Source: Massilia sp. BJB1822
Lineage (GTDB): Bacteria > Pseudomonadota > Gammaproteobacteria > Burkholderiales > Burkholderiaceae_D
Direction: 5' to 3'
NCBI RefSeq assembly: GCF_013369485.1
Contig: NZ_JABWEB010000004.1
Location: 351,913 to 415,912, forward strand
Length of the DNA stretch: 64,000 nucleotides
The notes under the pieces were generated by a model, which was not told the origin of the DNA, made no database searches, and saw only the letters and a list, made by a program, of their open reading frames with translations. The position numbers were made by a program, and so were the translations under genes. Positions 16,810 through 24,976 of this stretch are shown in pieces. The number at the start of each line of letters is the position of its first letter. The first letter of the stretch is position 1.

Positions 16810-17094
16810 TCAGGCCTTAATTTTGCGCGCCTTGGGAGGATCTACCTTTTCGCCAGCCATGCGTCGTTCAAAATATTCGATGACTTCTTCGTGAGGGATG
16901 GCCATTCCGGTTTGCTGGAACTCCTGCCAGCGGCGCTCGGCTTCATCGTAGTCGTCGAGAGCTGGATCGTCGTAAATCAGTTTTTGGTGGATGGCGGCCA
17001 GAATATAGTCGTGTTCCGACATGCCTGTGCGCTGAGCGGCTTCGGCGATAGCGGCTTTCAATTCGGCGCTGAGCTGGATGGCGGTGTTTGTCAT
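16810..17094 (-). CDS. Ribbon-helix-helix-type antitoxin partner
   Basis: 94 residues. The N-terminal part (TAIQLSAELKAAIAEAAQRTGMSEHDYILAAI) has the strand-helix-helix pattern of RHH/CopG-type repressors. The charged C-terminal half (DYDEAERRWQEF... EYFERRMAGEKVDPPKARKIKA) would wrap the toxin. It precedes the toxin gene with a 1-base gap, the usual order for ParD-ParE. It probably represses its own operon. An AGGG ribosome site lies just upstream of the start. Confidence 0.78.
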   Translation of the reverse strand: MTNTAIQLSAELKAAIAEAAQRTGMSEHDYILAAIHQKLIYDDPALDDYDEAERRWQEFQQTGMAIPHEEVIEYFERRMAGEKVDPPKARKIKA

Positions 17095-17147
17095 ATAAGC
17101 CCTCCGTTAGGCATACATTGATTCTAGCACCGGCAAGCGGAGAAGAA

Positions 17148-17177
17148 AACGCCCCGCGCGTTGCCGGGCGGGGCGTT
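17148..17177 (-). terminator. Rho-independent terminator of the second TonB receptor gene
   Basis: Arms 17148-17157 (AACGCCCCGC) and 17168-17177 (GCGGGGCGTT) are perfect. Read on the minus strand the hairpin is followed by TTCTTCTCC, and the arm itself ends in GTT, giving a moderately U-rich tail. It lies 20 bases after the receptor stop codon and upstream of the antitoxin start. Confidence 0.65.
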
Positions 17178-17196
17178 CAGATGCGGCGGGACGGGA

Positions 17197-19587
17197 TCAG
17201 AACTTGGCGTACAGACGGGCGAAGTAGGAGGCGCCGTTCAGGCCGAATTGCACGCTGTCGTATTTGAAGCCATTGTCGGTCTCGTCGCGGTTTTGCGGCG
17301 AGGGCTTCACGTTGAAGATGTTGTTGCCGCCGAAGGTGGCCTTCCACGTTTTGTTGATCGTGTAGGTGAAAGCCAGGTCGGCCGAGGTCTTGGCCTCGTA
17401 GTGCGCGTTTGGCACGCCGGCGGCGGTGCCGCTGAAAGTGCCCAGGGTCTGCGGGCCGAAGTGGATGATCTTGAAGTCGGTTTCCAGCTTGCCGGTCACG
17501 TAGTCGAAGCCCAGCGTAGCCTTGCGGCGCGGGCCGCCCTGCTCGATGAACAGGCGCTCGCGTTCGGACAGCAGCACGTCCTCATAGCCTTTCAGTGATG
17601 GCGGCGCGTGGATGCCTTTCACCTCGGTCTTGCTGACGTTCAGTGCGAGGAAGGTGGTCAGCTTGTTGTCGAGGAAGCTGCCGCGATGCGACACGGTCAG
17701 GTCCAGGCCCTGGGTCTTGGTATCGACCGAGTTGACGAAGAACTGGGCCTGGCCCACGCCCAGCGTGGCCAGACGGGCCGCCAGGTCGGGGTAGTTGTCG
17801 GCGGTGAAGCGGCCCGACAGCACGATGCGGTCCTTGATCTTGATGTGGTAAAGGTCCGCCGTGATCGAGGTGGACTGCGTTGGCGTCCACGTTGCGCCCA
17901 GGGTGTAGGAGCGCGACTTCTCTTCCTTCAGCTTGGGGATACCCGCCAGTTCGGCCACCGCGCCGCCATTCGGTGCCAGCACCACGTCGGTCGGCACGCC
18001 GGAGATGAAGTCGGTGAAGGTGGACGAGAAATACTTCTGCTGCAGCGACGGCGCGCGGAAGCCGCTGCTGAGCGAGGCGCGTAGCAGCACGGCGTCGGCC
18101 ACGCGGTAGCTGCCAGCCAGCTTGCCGGTGATGGTGGAGCCGAAGTCGCTGAACTTCTCCCAGCGCAGCGCGCCTTGCAGCTTGGCCTGGGCATTCAGAT
18201 CCGCTTCCAGGTCGATGTAGGCGGCGCTGCTGTGGCGCTTGGCATTGGTCACGTCGCCAGGCTGGAAGCCGGGGAAGCCCTGGCTGCCGGCCGCGCCGCC
18301 CACGCCGACGCCGTCGGCGTCGACATAGGAGCCGCGTTCGCCCGCGAAAATCTTGTATTTCTCGGCGCGATATTCGGCGCCGAAGGCCACGTTCAAGCCT
18401 TGTCCGATCAAGCCGTCGAAGTAGCGGTTGATGTCGAAATTGGTGGTTGACTGCTGGAAGGAGAAGCCGCCCGCATCGAAGCTGCTTGGGCTGATGCCCT
18501 TGCCGCCTTTGAGGATGTCGGCATTGGCGATGGATGCGTTCAGCGTATTGCTGATGTTGTACTTCAGGCGGTTATAGCCATAGGTCTGCGAAAGGTCGGA
18601 ATTCCACTCGCCGATCTTGCTGCGGAAGCCGACGATGGCGTAGCGGTCGTCCAGATCGCCGTTGATGAAGGGCACAAAGCCGTTCGGATACATCGGGCCG
18701 ATATTGCGGTTGTCCTCTTCCGGCGTGCCGCGCGCCCAGGCGCCGCTGGAGGCGTCGCGCGTCTGCACGCCCGCCGTGAAGTAAAGCTTGCCCGCACCGC
18801 CGGTGGGGAATTCGCCGTTCAGGTACACGGTCTTGTTCTTGGCCTTGGTGTCGCCGATGGTGCGCGGGTTGCCCGGTTCGGCGCGGTTGGAGCGGCCACG
18901 GTCCAGATATTCGCCAGTGATGCCGACTACGCCGCTGCCCAGCGCCACGCCGCAATAGGCCGACGCCATATAGTTCTTGCCGTCGCCCGCCGAGTACTGG
19001 CTGTAACCGGCTACCGATTCGCAGCCAAGGCTTTTCTTCAGGCCGACGTCGATCACGCCGGCGATTGCGTCCGAGCCGTATTGGGCGGCGGCGCCGTCGC
19101 GCAGCACCTGCACATCCTTGATCGCCAGCAGAGGGATGGCATTCATATCGGTGCCGGTGTTGCCGCGATTGCGCGCGCCGAACAGGTTCACCAGGGCCGA
19201 GGTGTGGCGGCGTTTGCCGTTCACCAGCACCAGGGTCTGGTCCGAACCCAGGCCGCGCAAGGCGGCGGAATCCACCAGGTCGGCGCCATCGGCCCCGGTC
19301 TGGCGGGTGGAGTTAAAGGAGGGGGAGATGTAAGTCAGCGTTTGCGCCAGATCGAACTGGCCGCCTTGCTCGGCCACCTTGTTCATCGGGATCACATCGA
19401 TCGGCACCACGGTGTCGGTGGTGGAGCTGGTGGCGCGGCGCGAACCCACCACGCTCACGGTCTGGATTTCGCCGGACTTGGCTGCGGTGTCGGCGGTCTG
19501 GGCCAGGACGTGAGGTGCGGCAGCCAACGAAGCGGCGCCGTACAGGCTGAACAATACGGCTTTGCGGAGCTTAGAAATCGGAAACAC
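17197..19587 (-). CDS. TonB-dependent outer-membrane receptor, substrate unknown
   Basis: 796 residues. The signal peptide ends near PHVLAQ (residue 30). The plug domain has LRGLGSDQTLVLVNGKRRHTS and VLRDGAAAQYGSDAIAGVIDV, which is typical of the iron-complex/CirA-like subgroup with a vitamin B12-receptor-like plug. The barrel runs from about 190 and ends LYAKF. No substrate motif is decisive, and no Fur or perfect PHO site was found in the 147-base upstream gap. A hairpin terminator follows. The toxin-antitoxin pair and cpdB downstream lie beyond that terminator and are probably separate units. Confidence 0.85.
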   Translation of the reverse strand: MFPISKLRKAVLFSLYGAASLAAAPHVLAQTADTAAKSGEIQTVSVVGSRRATSSTTDTVVPIDVIPMNKVAEQGGQFDLAQTLTYISPSFNSTRQTGADGADLVDSAALRGLGSDQTLVLVNGKRRHTSALVNLFGARNRGNTGTDMNAIPLLAIKDVQVLRDGAAAQYGSDAIAGVIDVGLKKSLGCESVAGYSQYSAGDGKNYMASAYCGVALGSGVVGITGEYLDRGRSNRAEPGNPRTIGDTKAKNKTVYLNGEFPTGGAGKLYFTAGVQTRDASSGAWARGTPEEDNRNIGPMYPNGFVPFINGDLDDRYAIVGFRSKIGEWNSDLSQTYGYNRLKYNISNTLNASIANADILKGGKGISPSSFDAGGFSFQQSTTNFDINRYFDGLIGQGLNVAFGAEYRAEKYKIFAGERGSYVDADGVGVGGAAGSQGFPGFQPGDVTNAKRHSSAAYIDLEADLNAQAKLQGALRWEKFSDFGSTITGKLAGSYRVADAVLLRASLSSGFRAPSLQQKYFSSTFTDFISGVPTDVVLAPNGGAVAELAGIPKLKEEKSRSYTLGATWTPTQSTSITADLYHIKIKDRIVLSGRFTADNYPDLAARLATLGVGQAQFFVNSVDTKTQGLDLTVSHRGSFLDNKLTTFLALNVSKTEVKGIHAPPSLKGYEDVLLSERERLFIEQGGPRRKATLGFDYVTGKLETDFKIIHFGPQTLGTFSGTAAGVPNAHYEAKTSADLAFTYTINKTWKATFGGNNIFNVKPSPQNRDETDNGFKYDSVQFGLNGASYFARLYAKF

Positions 19588-19734
19588 TTAACAATCTCCC
19601 ATGGAAAGATTGAACGATTCTAAGCGATACTTTCTACGCCTAACTATTACTTATTTCGACACTGTGACAATTTCGCACAGCTTGGATTTTACTAATTGTG
19701 CGGGGGAGGAAATCGTGTATAAAGGTCGTATTTC

Positions 19735-20556
19735 CTAAGGGTATGTTCTATTGTAGTGCGAAAATTCCGCAGCGCCGCCGATCTGGATTGTGTCTTGCAC
19801 CAGTCTGGTGCGTATCATGCAGGGCTGTCCTAAATGTGACCCTTGGTAGATGAGAAGTGCACTTTGCAAGTGCGCCGTGAGCGCGCCGGCCGCCACGCCG
19901 GTCGCCGAATCTTCCGCTGCCGGGTCGAGGTGATTGAAGTTGCGTCCTTCCAGATGGCCGTCCGCGCGGCGGCACCACACATAGCAGCCGTTCACCCCAT
20001 ATTCCTTGCCCCATTGCGTGATGCGCGCCAGATCGGGGCGCAGGCCGAGCAGCGTGGCGCTGTCGCGCACTTCCAGCAGCAGCTTGGGACTGCCGACCGA
20101 GGCAACGACGGGTGCGGATGCCAGTTCCAGCGTTTCATCGTTCAGCAATTGTTGCGCCAGGCCGGGCTGTAGCTCAGGGGAGGGCGCTGGCTGGCGTCTC
20201 AGGCTGATGAAAACATCGCCCCCTGTCTGCGACAACTCAAGCAACTGCCCGCGCATGGCGGTGCGCACGGTAAGCGGCTGCGTCCGCTCTTCCTGCAGCA
20301 CACGCGCCGCCGCCAGCGTGGCATGCAAGCAAAGCGGGCTGCGCGCATGGGGATAGAAATAATCCAGCACATAAGCCGCCTGCTCATCGCCCTGGTCCAC
20401 AAAAACGCAGGCGCTGACGCCGCTCTGCGCCGCAAATGCATGCCTTTCCGCGATATCCTGCGTTCCCTCCAGTACCACCAGCGCCGGATTGCCTTCGCCC
20501 GCCTGCGTTCCAAAACACTTCAGCTCATGAATCACCGTCACCTGCCGCTCCCGCAT
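19735..20556 (-). CDS. PhzF-family isomerase-like protein
   Basis: 273 residues from the ATG at 20556. A TTG two codons upstream is also open and no clear ribosome site marks either start. PhzF hallmarks are GNPALVV near residue 25, CLHATLAAARVL in the first domain, and the second-domain segment AEDSATGVAAGALTAHL. PhzF enzymes catalyse a hydrogen shift (isomerisation) using a Glu in the context NLSETTF. Here the equivalent stretch reads SGVSACVFVD, so the catalytic Glu is not evident and classical isomerase activity is doubtful. No phenazine genes are nearby. The gene stands alone after the DUF2335 pair. Confidence 0.8.
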   Translation of the reverse strand: MRERQVTVIHELKCFGTQAGEGNPALVVLEGTQDIAERHAFAAQSGVSACVFVDQGDEQAAYVLDYFYPHARSPLCLHATLAAARVLQEERTQPLTVRTAMRGQLLELSQTGGDVFISLRRQPAPSPELQPGLAQQLLNDETLELASAPVVASVGSPKLLLEVRDSATLLGLRPDLARITQWGKEYGVNGCYVWCRRADGHLEGRNFNHLDPAAEDSATGVAAGALTAHLQSALLIYQGSHLGQPCMIRTRLVQDTIQIGGAAEFSHYNRTYP

Positions 20557-20583
20557 ATGCAAAACATGCAGTATGCAGGCTTT

Positions 20584-21045
20584 TTACTGGGACTGCTCGG
20601 TAGCACTGGTTGATGGCTCTGGTTGCTTACCCAATACAAAAATAACTGCGAGACTGGTGATTGTGCTCAGCGCAATACATCCCGCTAGCCAATCATGATC
20701 GAAGTAGCCGAGTATCCCTGCGATGATGCCGAAGAGTGAACTAAGAACTGCCGCAATTGCTTGCCCGCGCCTCTTCGCTTGGATATCTGCGTTTACAAGC
20801 TGCAGCTCAATTGCGCTGCGGTGCGCTGCTTGTTTTTCCAACAGCATCAGTAAGCGTTCCGCGCCTCCTGGAATGATCTGCTCATATTCCTTCAAAAGAT
20901 GTGGTGGCGGCAGTGGACCTTCAAATTTGGTGAGTTTGGCGATTGCACGATGAATTTCGTGTTGTTGCGAAACTGGTAGGTCGCAAATAAGCGGAGCAAT
21001 GCTCTCCGCGACCTCGTGAGAGGAGGGCGGGCATTCTTTGTTCAT
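20584..21045 (-). CDS. DUF2335-family predicted membrane protein
   Basis: 153 residues. The family signature GPLPPPHLLKEYEQIIPGGAERLL is at about 43-66, followed by a helical stretch EKQAAHRSAIE. Two predicted transmembrane helices occupy about 93-113 and 118-140. The function of DUF2335 proteins is unknown. The start codon follows the stop of the small upstream gene by one base (TAACATG), so the two are probably translated together. Base composition is somewhat more AT-rich than the neighbours, which may indicate acquisition. Confidence 0.7.
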   Translation of the reverse strand: MNKECPPSSHEVAESIAPLICDLPVSQQHEIHRAIAKLTKFEGPLPPPHLLKEYEQIIPGGAERLLMLLEKQAAHRSAIELQLVNADIQAKRRGQAIAAVLSSLFGIIAGILGYFDHDWLAGCIALSTITSLAVIFVLGKQPEPSTSATEQSQ

Positions 21046-21046
21046 G

Positions 21047-21256
21047 TTATTTGCAGGAGCCGAATTGGTAGGCGTGAATTAGCTGGCGGAAATCCTTGCT
21101 AGTCGCCAAGAAGTCAGTGCATAAAGTGGCATAGTCCTGCTCAAGCGATGCTTGCGATAGGACGGGGGCGCGGAAGCCGCGAATGTCCAGAATACTAGCT
21201 GCGCCCTGGAGAAAAGGATGTTTTGACCATCCGCGATGGCAAATCCACAGATTCAT
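21047..21256 (-). CDS. Small hypothetical protein coupled to DUF2335 gene
   Basis: 69 residues, not recognised. The start at 21256 is supported by a strong AGGAGG five bases upstream; an upstream in-frame start at 21328 has no such site. The sequence (MNLWICHRGWSKHPFLQGAA...) has no signal peptide or membrane segment. The gene ends one base before the DUF2335 start. The first residues, with two Cys/His pairs close together, do not form a known motif. The 136-base gap to dnaE2 on the other strand holds the LexA box. Confidence 0.5.
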   Translation of the reverse strand: MNLWICHRGWSKHPFLQGAASILDIRGFRAPVLSQASLEQDYATLCTDFLATSKDFRQLIHAYQFGSCK

Positions 21257-21360
21257 ATGAACCTCCTGTTTAAGCTTAGTTCTCATATTTTTCCATGGCA
21301 AGCTGAGCCGGTTGATGATTCTGCACAACTCTTGCGAATACGAAATTGAGTGCTAAAATA

Positions 21361-21376
21361 CTGTATTTATATACAG
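21361..21376. promoter_or_regulatory. LexA (SOS) box of dnaE2
   Basis: CTGTATTTATATACAG matches the CTGT-N8-ACAG SOS box with the preferred TA-rich centre. It lies 17 bases before the dnaE2 start codon, where LexA would block the promoter until DNA damage. Confidence 0.85.
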
Positions 21377-21392
21377 TTATTCTTGAGCATCC

Positions 21393-24300
21393 ATGTCCGT
21401 GCCGCCGCTAAAAATCGGGCTACCCGCCTATGCGGAAGTGTTCTGTCTGACGAACTTCTCCTTCCTCGAAGGTGCTTCGCATGCCGAGGAGCTGGCGACG
21501 CGCGCCGTGCAGTTGGACTACGAGGCGCTGGCTATCACCGACGAGTGTTCGCTGGCCGGCGTGGTGCGCGCTCACGGCGAGGCAAAGCGGGTGGGTCTCA
21601 AGCAGCTGCTGATCGGCAGTTTTTTCCATCTGATGAATCCGGACGGCAGTCCGGCCCTGTCGCTGATCGCCATCGCGCAGAACCGCAACGGCTACGGCAA
21701 TCTGTCGGAAATAATCACCGTGGGACGCACGCGCGCCGACAAGGGCACGTATCTGCTGCACCCCGACGATTTCGCCAATCCGCCGCCGGAACGCGCCCAC
21801 CTGAAAGACATGCCTGACTGCTTGCTGATCCTGCTGCCCGCCTATCCGGCCCAGGAAGCGCAGGAAGTCGACCGTCTGCATGCGCAGGCGGCGTGGATGG
21901 CGTCCACCTTCCCCGGCCGCTGCTGGATCGGCCTGACCCTGCTGCAGCGCGCCTTTGATGAAATGCACCGCACCGGCGTCGAAGAGGTGGCGCTGCAGCA
22001 TGGCTTGCCGGTGGTGGCGGCAGGCCACGTCTGCATGCATGTCCGTTCGCGCAAGCCGCTGCACGATACGCTGAATGCGATCCGCCTGGGCAAGCCGGTG
22101 GGGGAGTGCGGCTATGAGCTGGGGCAGAACGCCGAGCAGCGCCTGCGTTCGCGGTTTCGCCTTGCGAACGTTTATCCGGCGCAGGCGCTGGCTGAAACCA
22201 TACGCATTGCGCAGCAATGCACGTTCTCGCTCGATGAGCTGCGCTACGAATATCCCGATGAGCTGATCCCATCCGGCTACACGGCTACCAGCTATCTGCG
22301 TCAGGAGACGTATGCCGGGGTGCGCGTTCGTTATCCGGACGGCTTGCCTGAGAAGGTGGAGAAGCAGATCGAACATGAGCTGGACCTGATCGCCAAGCTG
22401 CGCTACGAGCATTACTTCCTCACCGTGTACGACATTGTGCGCTATGCGCGTTCGATCAATATCCTGTGCCAGGGGCGCGGTTCGGCGGCCAATTCGGCCG
22501 TCTGCTACAGCCTTGGGATTACCGAAGTTGATCCATCGCGCAGCAATCTGCTGGTCGAGCGCTTCATTTCGCTGGAGCGCGCCGAGCCGCCTGATATCGA
22601 CGTCGATTTCGAGCACCAGCGGCGCGAGGAGGTGATCCAGTACATCTACGAAAAATACGGCCGCCATCGCGCCGCGCTGGCCGCCACCGTGATCTGCTAC
22701 CGGCCCCGCAGTGCGCTGCGCGACAGCGGCAAGGCGCTCGGCGTCGATCTGGACATCGTGGAGAAAGTGGCGAAGGCGCACCGCTGGTTCGACAGCAAGC
22801 ACGATCTGCTGGCGCGCCTGGCCGAGTGCGGCCTCGATCCGGAATCGCTGCTGGCGCGGCAATGGGCGGCGATGGCCGAGAAGCTGCTCAAGTTCCCGCG
22901 CCATCTATCGCAGCATGTGGGCGGCTTCGTCATCGCCCGCGACAAGCTTTCGCGCCTGGTGCCGATCGAGAACGCGACCATGGAAGACCGCAGCGTCATC
23001 CAATGGGACAAGGACGATCTGGAAGAGCTGGGCCTGCTCAAGGTCGATGTGCTGGCGCTGGGGATGCTGTCGGCTCTGCACCGCGCTTTCGATCTGATCG
23101 GCCAGCGACGCGGCTGTGAGTTCCGCATGCAGGACGTGCCGAAGGAAGACGAGGCCACCTACGACATGATGTGCGAGGCCGACACCATGGGCGTGTTCCA
23201 GATCGAGTCGCGCGCGCAAATGAGCATGCTGCCGCGCCTGCGTCCGCGCAAGTTCTACGATCTGGTGGTGGAGGTGGCGCTGGTGCGTCCGGGGCCGATC
23301 CAGGGCGGCATGGTGCATCCGTATCTGCAGCGGCGCATGGGCAAGGAGAAGGTCGATTATCCGCCAGGCTTGGAAGAGGCTTTGGGGCGCACCATGGGCG
23401 TACCGATCTTCCAGGAACAGGTGATGCAGGTGGCGGTTATCGCAGCCGGTTTCAAGCCGGGGGAGGCCGACCAGCTGCGGCGCGATATGGCGGCATGGAA
23501 GCGCAAGGGCGATGTGAAGAAGTACCAGGAGCGCATCATTGCAGGCATGGTGAAGCGTGACTATGACGTGGAATTCGCCGAACGCATTTGCAAGCAGATC
23601 CAGGGCTTCGGAGAATACGGTTTTCCCGAATCGCATGCGGCCAGCTTTGCGCTGCTGACGTATGTGAGTTCGTGGGTCAAGTGCCATGAGCCAGCCGTCT
23701 TTCTGTGCGCGCTGCTGAACAGCCAGCCGCTGGGCTTCTACCAGCCTTCGCAGCTGGTGCAGGATGCGAAGCGCCATGACGTGGAAGTGCGGCCGGTTGA
23801 TCTGAGTGTCAGCGATTGGGATTCCACGCTGGAGGAGTGGGAAGGCAGCCGCGCGCCGCATATGGGCCAGCCCGCCGTGCGGCTGGGCTTTTCCATGTTG
23901 CGCGGCATGCGTCCCGAAGCGGCGGAGCGCATCGTGGCGGCGCGCGAGCAGCGTCCCTTTGCCAGCGTGGCCGATCTGGCGCGGCGTGCCGATCTGGATC
24001 GCCACGATTTGCAGATACTCGCTGGCGGTAACGCCCTGCACGGTCTTGCCGGCCATCGCCGCCAGGCACTGTGGGATGCCGTCGGCGCCGTGCCGGACAA
24101 GGATCTGCTACGACCCACGGTGCCGCAGGAAGCCGCACCGGTATTGAAGCCGCCCAGCGAGGGCGAGGACATCGTCGGCGACTACCGCGCCCAAGGATTG
24201 ACTCTGCGCCGCCATCCTGTCGCGCTGATCCGTCCGCAACTGCACGCCAAACGCTTTCTGCCCGCTGAGGTGCTGAACACCTTCACCGACGGTCAACTCG

Positions 24301-24575
24301 CCCGTGCCTGCGGCATCGTCACCGTGCGCCAGCGTCCCGGTACAGCCAAGGGGGTGCTCTTCATCACCATCGAAGATGAAACGGGTAATGTGAACGTCAT
24401 CATCTGGCCCGCCCTGCTGGAAAAGCAGCGCGCCGAAGTACTGACCGCGCCGCTGCTGGGCGTCTATGGCATCTGGCAGCAGGAAGGCATCGTGCGCCAC
24501 CTGGTCGCCAAGCGCCTGGTCGACATGTCCCACCTGATCGGCCGCCTGCCCACCATCAGCCGCGATTTCTGCTGA
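21393..24575 (+). CDS. dnaE2: Error-prone DNA polymerase DnaE2 (ImuC)
   Basis: 1060 residues, the normal DnaE2 length and shorter than DnaE1. The N-terminal PHP domain begins AEVFCLTNFSFLEGASHAEEL. The C-family palm carries PDIDVDFEH near residues 399-407 and the third acidic site KVDVLALGML near 550. Helix-hairpin-helix and OB-fold regions complete the C-terminus (ACGIVTVRQRPGTAKG). DnaE2 performs mutagenic translesion synthesis with ImuA and ImuB. A LexA box sits directly upstream. It is encoded apart from imuB (window start), although the three genes usually form one operon in this group. Confidence 0.95.
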   Translation: MSVPPLKIGLPAYAEVFCLTNFSFLEGASHAEELATRAVQLDYEALAITDECSLAGVVRAHGEAKRVGLKQLLIGSFFHLMNPDGSPALSLIAIAQNRNGYGNLSEIITVGRTRADKGTYLLHPDDFANPPPERAHLKDMPDCLLILLPAYPAQEAQEVDRLHAQAAWMASTFPGRCWIGLTLLQRAFDEMHRTGVEEVALQHGLPVVAAGHVCMHVRSRKPLHDTLNAIRLGKPVGECGYELGQNAEQRLRSRFRLANVYPAQALAETIRIAQQCTFSLDELRYEYPDELIPSGYTATSYLRQETYAGVRVRYPDGLPEKVEKQIEHELDLIAKLRYEHYFLTVYDIVRYARSINILCQGRGSAANSAVCYSLGITEVDPSRSNLLVERFISLERAEPPDIDVDFEHQRREEVIQYIYEKYGRHRAALAATVICYRPRSALRDSGKALGVDLDIVEKVAKAHRWFDSKHDLLARLAECGLDPESLLARQWAAMAEKLLKFPRHLSQHVGGFVIARDKLSRLVPIENATMEDRSVIQWDKDDLEELGLLKVDVLALGMLSALHRAFDLIGQRRGCEFRMQDVPKEDEATYDMMCEADTMGVFQIESRAQMSMLPRLRPRKFYDLVVEVALVRPGPIQGGMVHPYLQRRMGKEKVDYPPGLEEALGRTMGVPIFQEQVMQVAVIAAGFKPGEADQLRRDMAAWKRKGDVKKYQERIIAGMVKRDYDVEFAERICKQIQGFGEYGFPESHAASFALLTYVSSWVKCHEPAVFLCALLNSQPLGFYQPSQLVQDAKRHDVEVRPVDLSVSDWDSTLEEWEGSRAPHMGQPAVRLGFSMLRGMRPEAAERIVAAREQRPFASVADLARRADLDRHDLQILAGGNALHGLAGHRRQALWDAVGAVPDKDLLRPTVPQEAAPVLKPPSEGEDIVGDYRAQGLTLRRHPVALIRPQLHAKRFLPAEVLNTFTDGQLARACGIVTVRQRPGTAKGVLFITIEDETGNVNVIIWPALLEKQRAEVLTAPLLGVYGIWQQEGIVRHLVAKRLVDMSHLIGRLPTISRDFC

Positions 24576-24578
24576 AGC

Positions 24579-24851
24579 TTAGCCTTTTGCTTGTGCGTCG
24601 AGTGTGGAATTGGCAAACTCCATCAAGACATGGCGGATGAGTGGTTGATAATCAATGCCCCGCATGTGTGCGATTTGCAGGAGCTTTTCAATCAGCTCAC
24701 TGGGCAGTCTCAACGACACCAACTGCATACCCAGTGCGTCATCAATTTGTGAGCGTAACTCCGGTGCGGCAGGAACCGCATACTGTGGATCTCGTCCTAG
24801 CTGGCCGCTTTCCCATGCTTGTGCGGTACTGGGTATTTGGGGAATGTCCAT
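24579..24851 (-). CDS. CopG/BrnA-like antitoxin, apparently without a toxin partner
   Basis: 90 residues. The C-terminal part reads LVSLRLPSELIEKLLQIAHMRGIDYQPLIRHVLMEF, the strand-helix-helix of CopG-type antitoxins that often follow BrnT-like or HicA-like toxins. AGGAG lies five bases before the ATG. The 125 bases upstream on the same strand hold no toxin frame and the next gene downstream is dnaE2 on the other strand, so the protein appears orphaned. It may act as a stand-alone repressor. The stop lies three bases from the dnaE2 stop (convergent). Confidence 0.65.
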   Translation of the reverse strand: MDIPQIPSTAQAWESGQLGRDPQYAVPAAPELRSQIDDALGMQLVSLRLPSELIEKLLQIAHMRGIDYQPLIRHVLMEFANSTLDAQAKG

Positions 24852-24976
24852 AGATACTCCTGGATGAGTCAGGCGTTGAACGCGCTGTATAAGTGTAAGT
24901 CTTTTTTGCTCGGCCCAAATGCACTTTTGGCGCGCTCAAGAGGCTTATTCCTGTATGATTGCAAGGATTGTAACGA

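Noticed and set aside
19662..19680. PHO-box-like sequence CTGTGCGAAATTGTCAC on the minus strand upstream of the second TonB receptor
   Set aside because: Repeat spacing is 3 instead of 4 bases, and only about 10 of 14 positions match; too weak beside the two better sites.
24852..24976. BrnT-like toxin upstream of the CopG-like antitoxin
   Set aside because: None of the three minus-strand frames here gives a credible toxin sequence or a start codon with a ribosome site.
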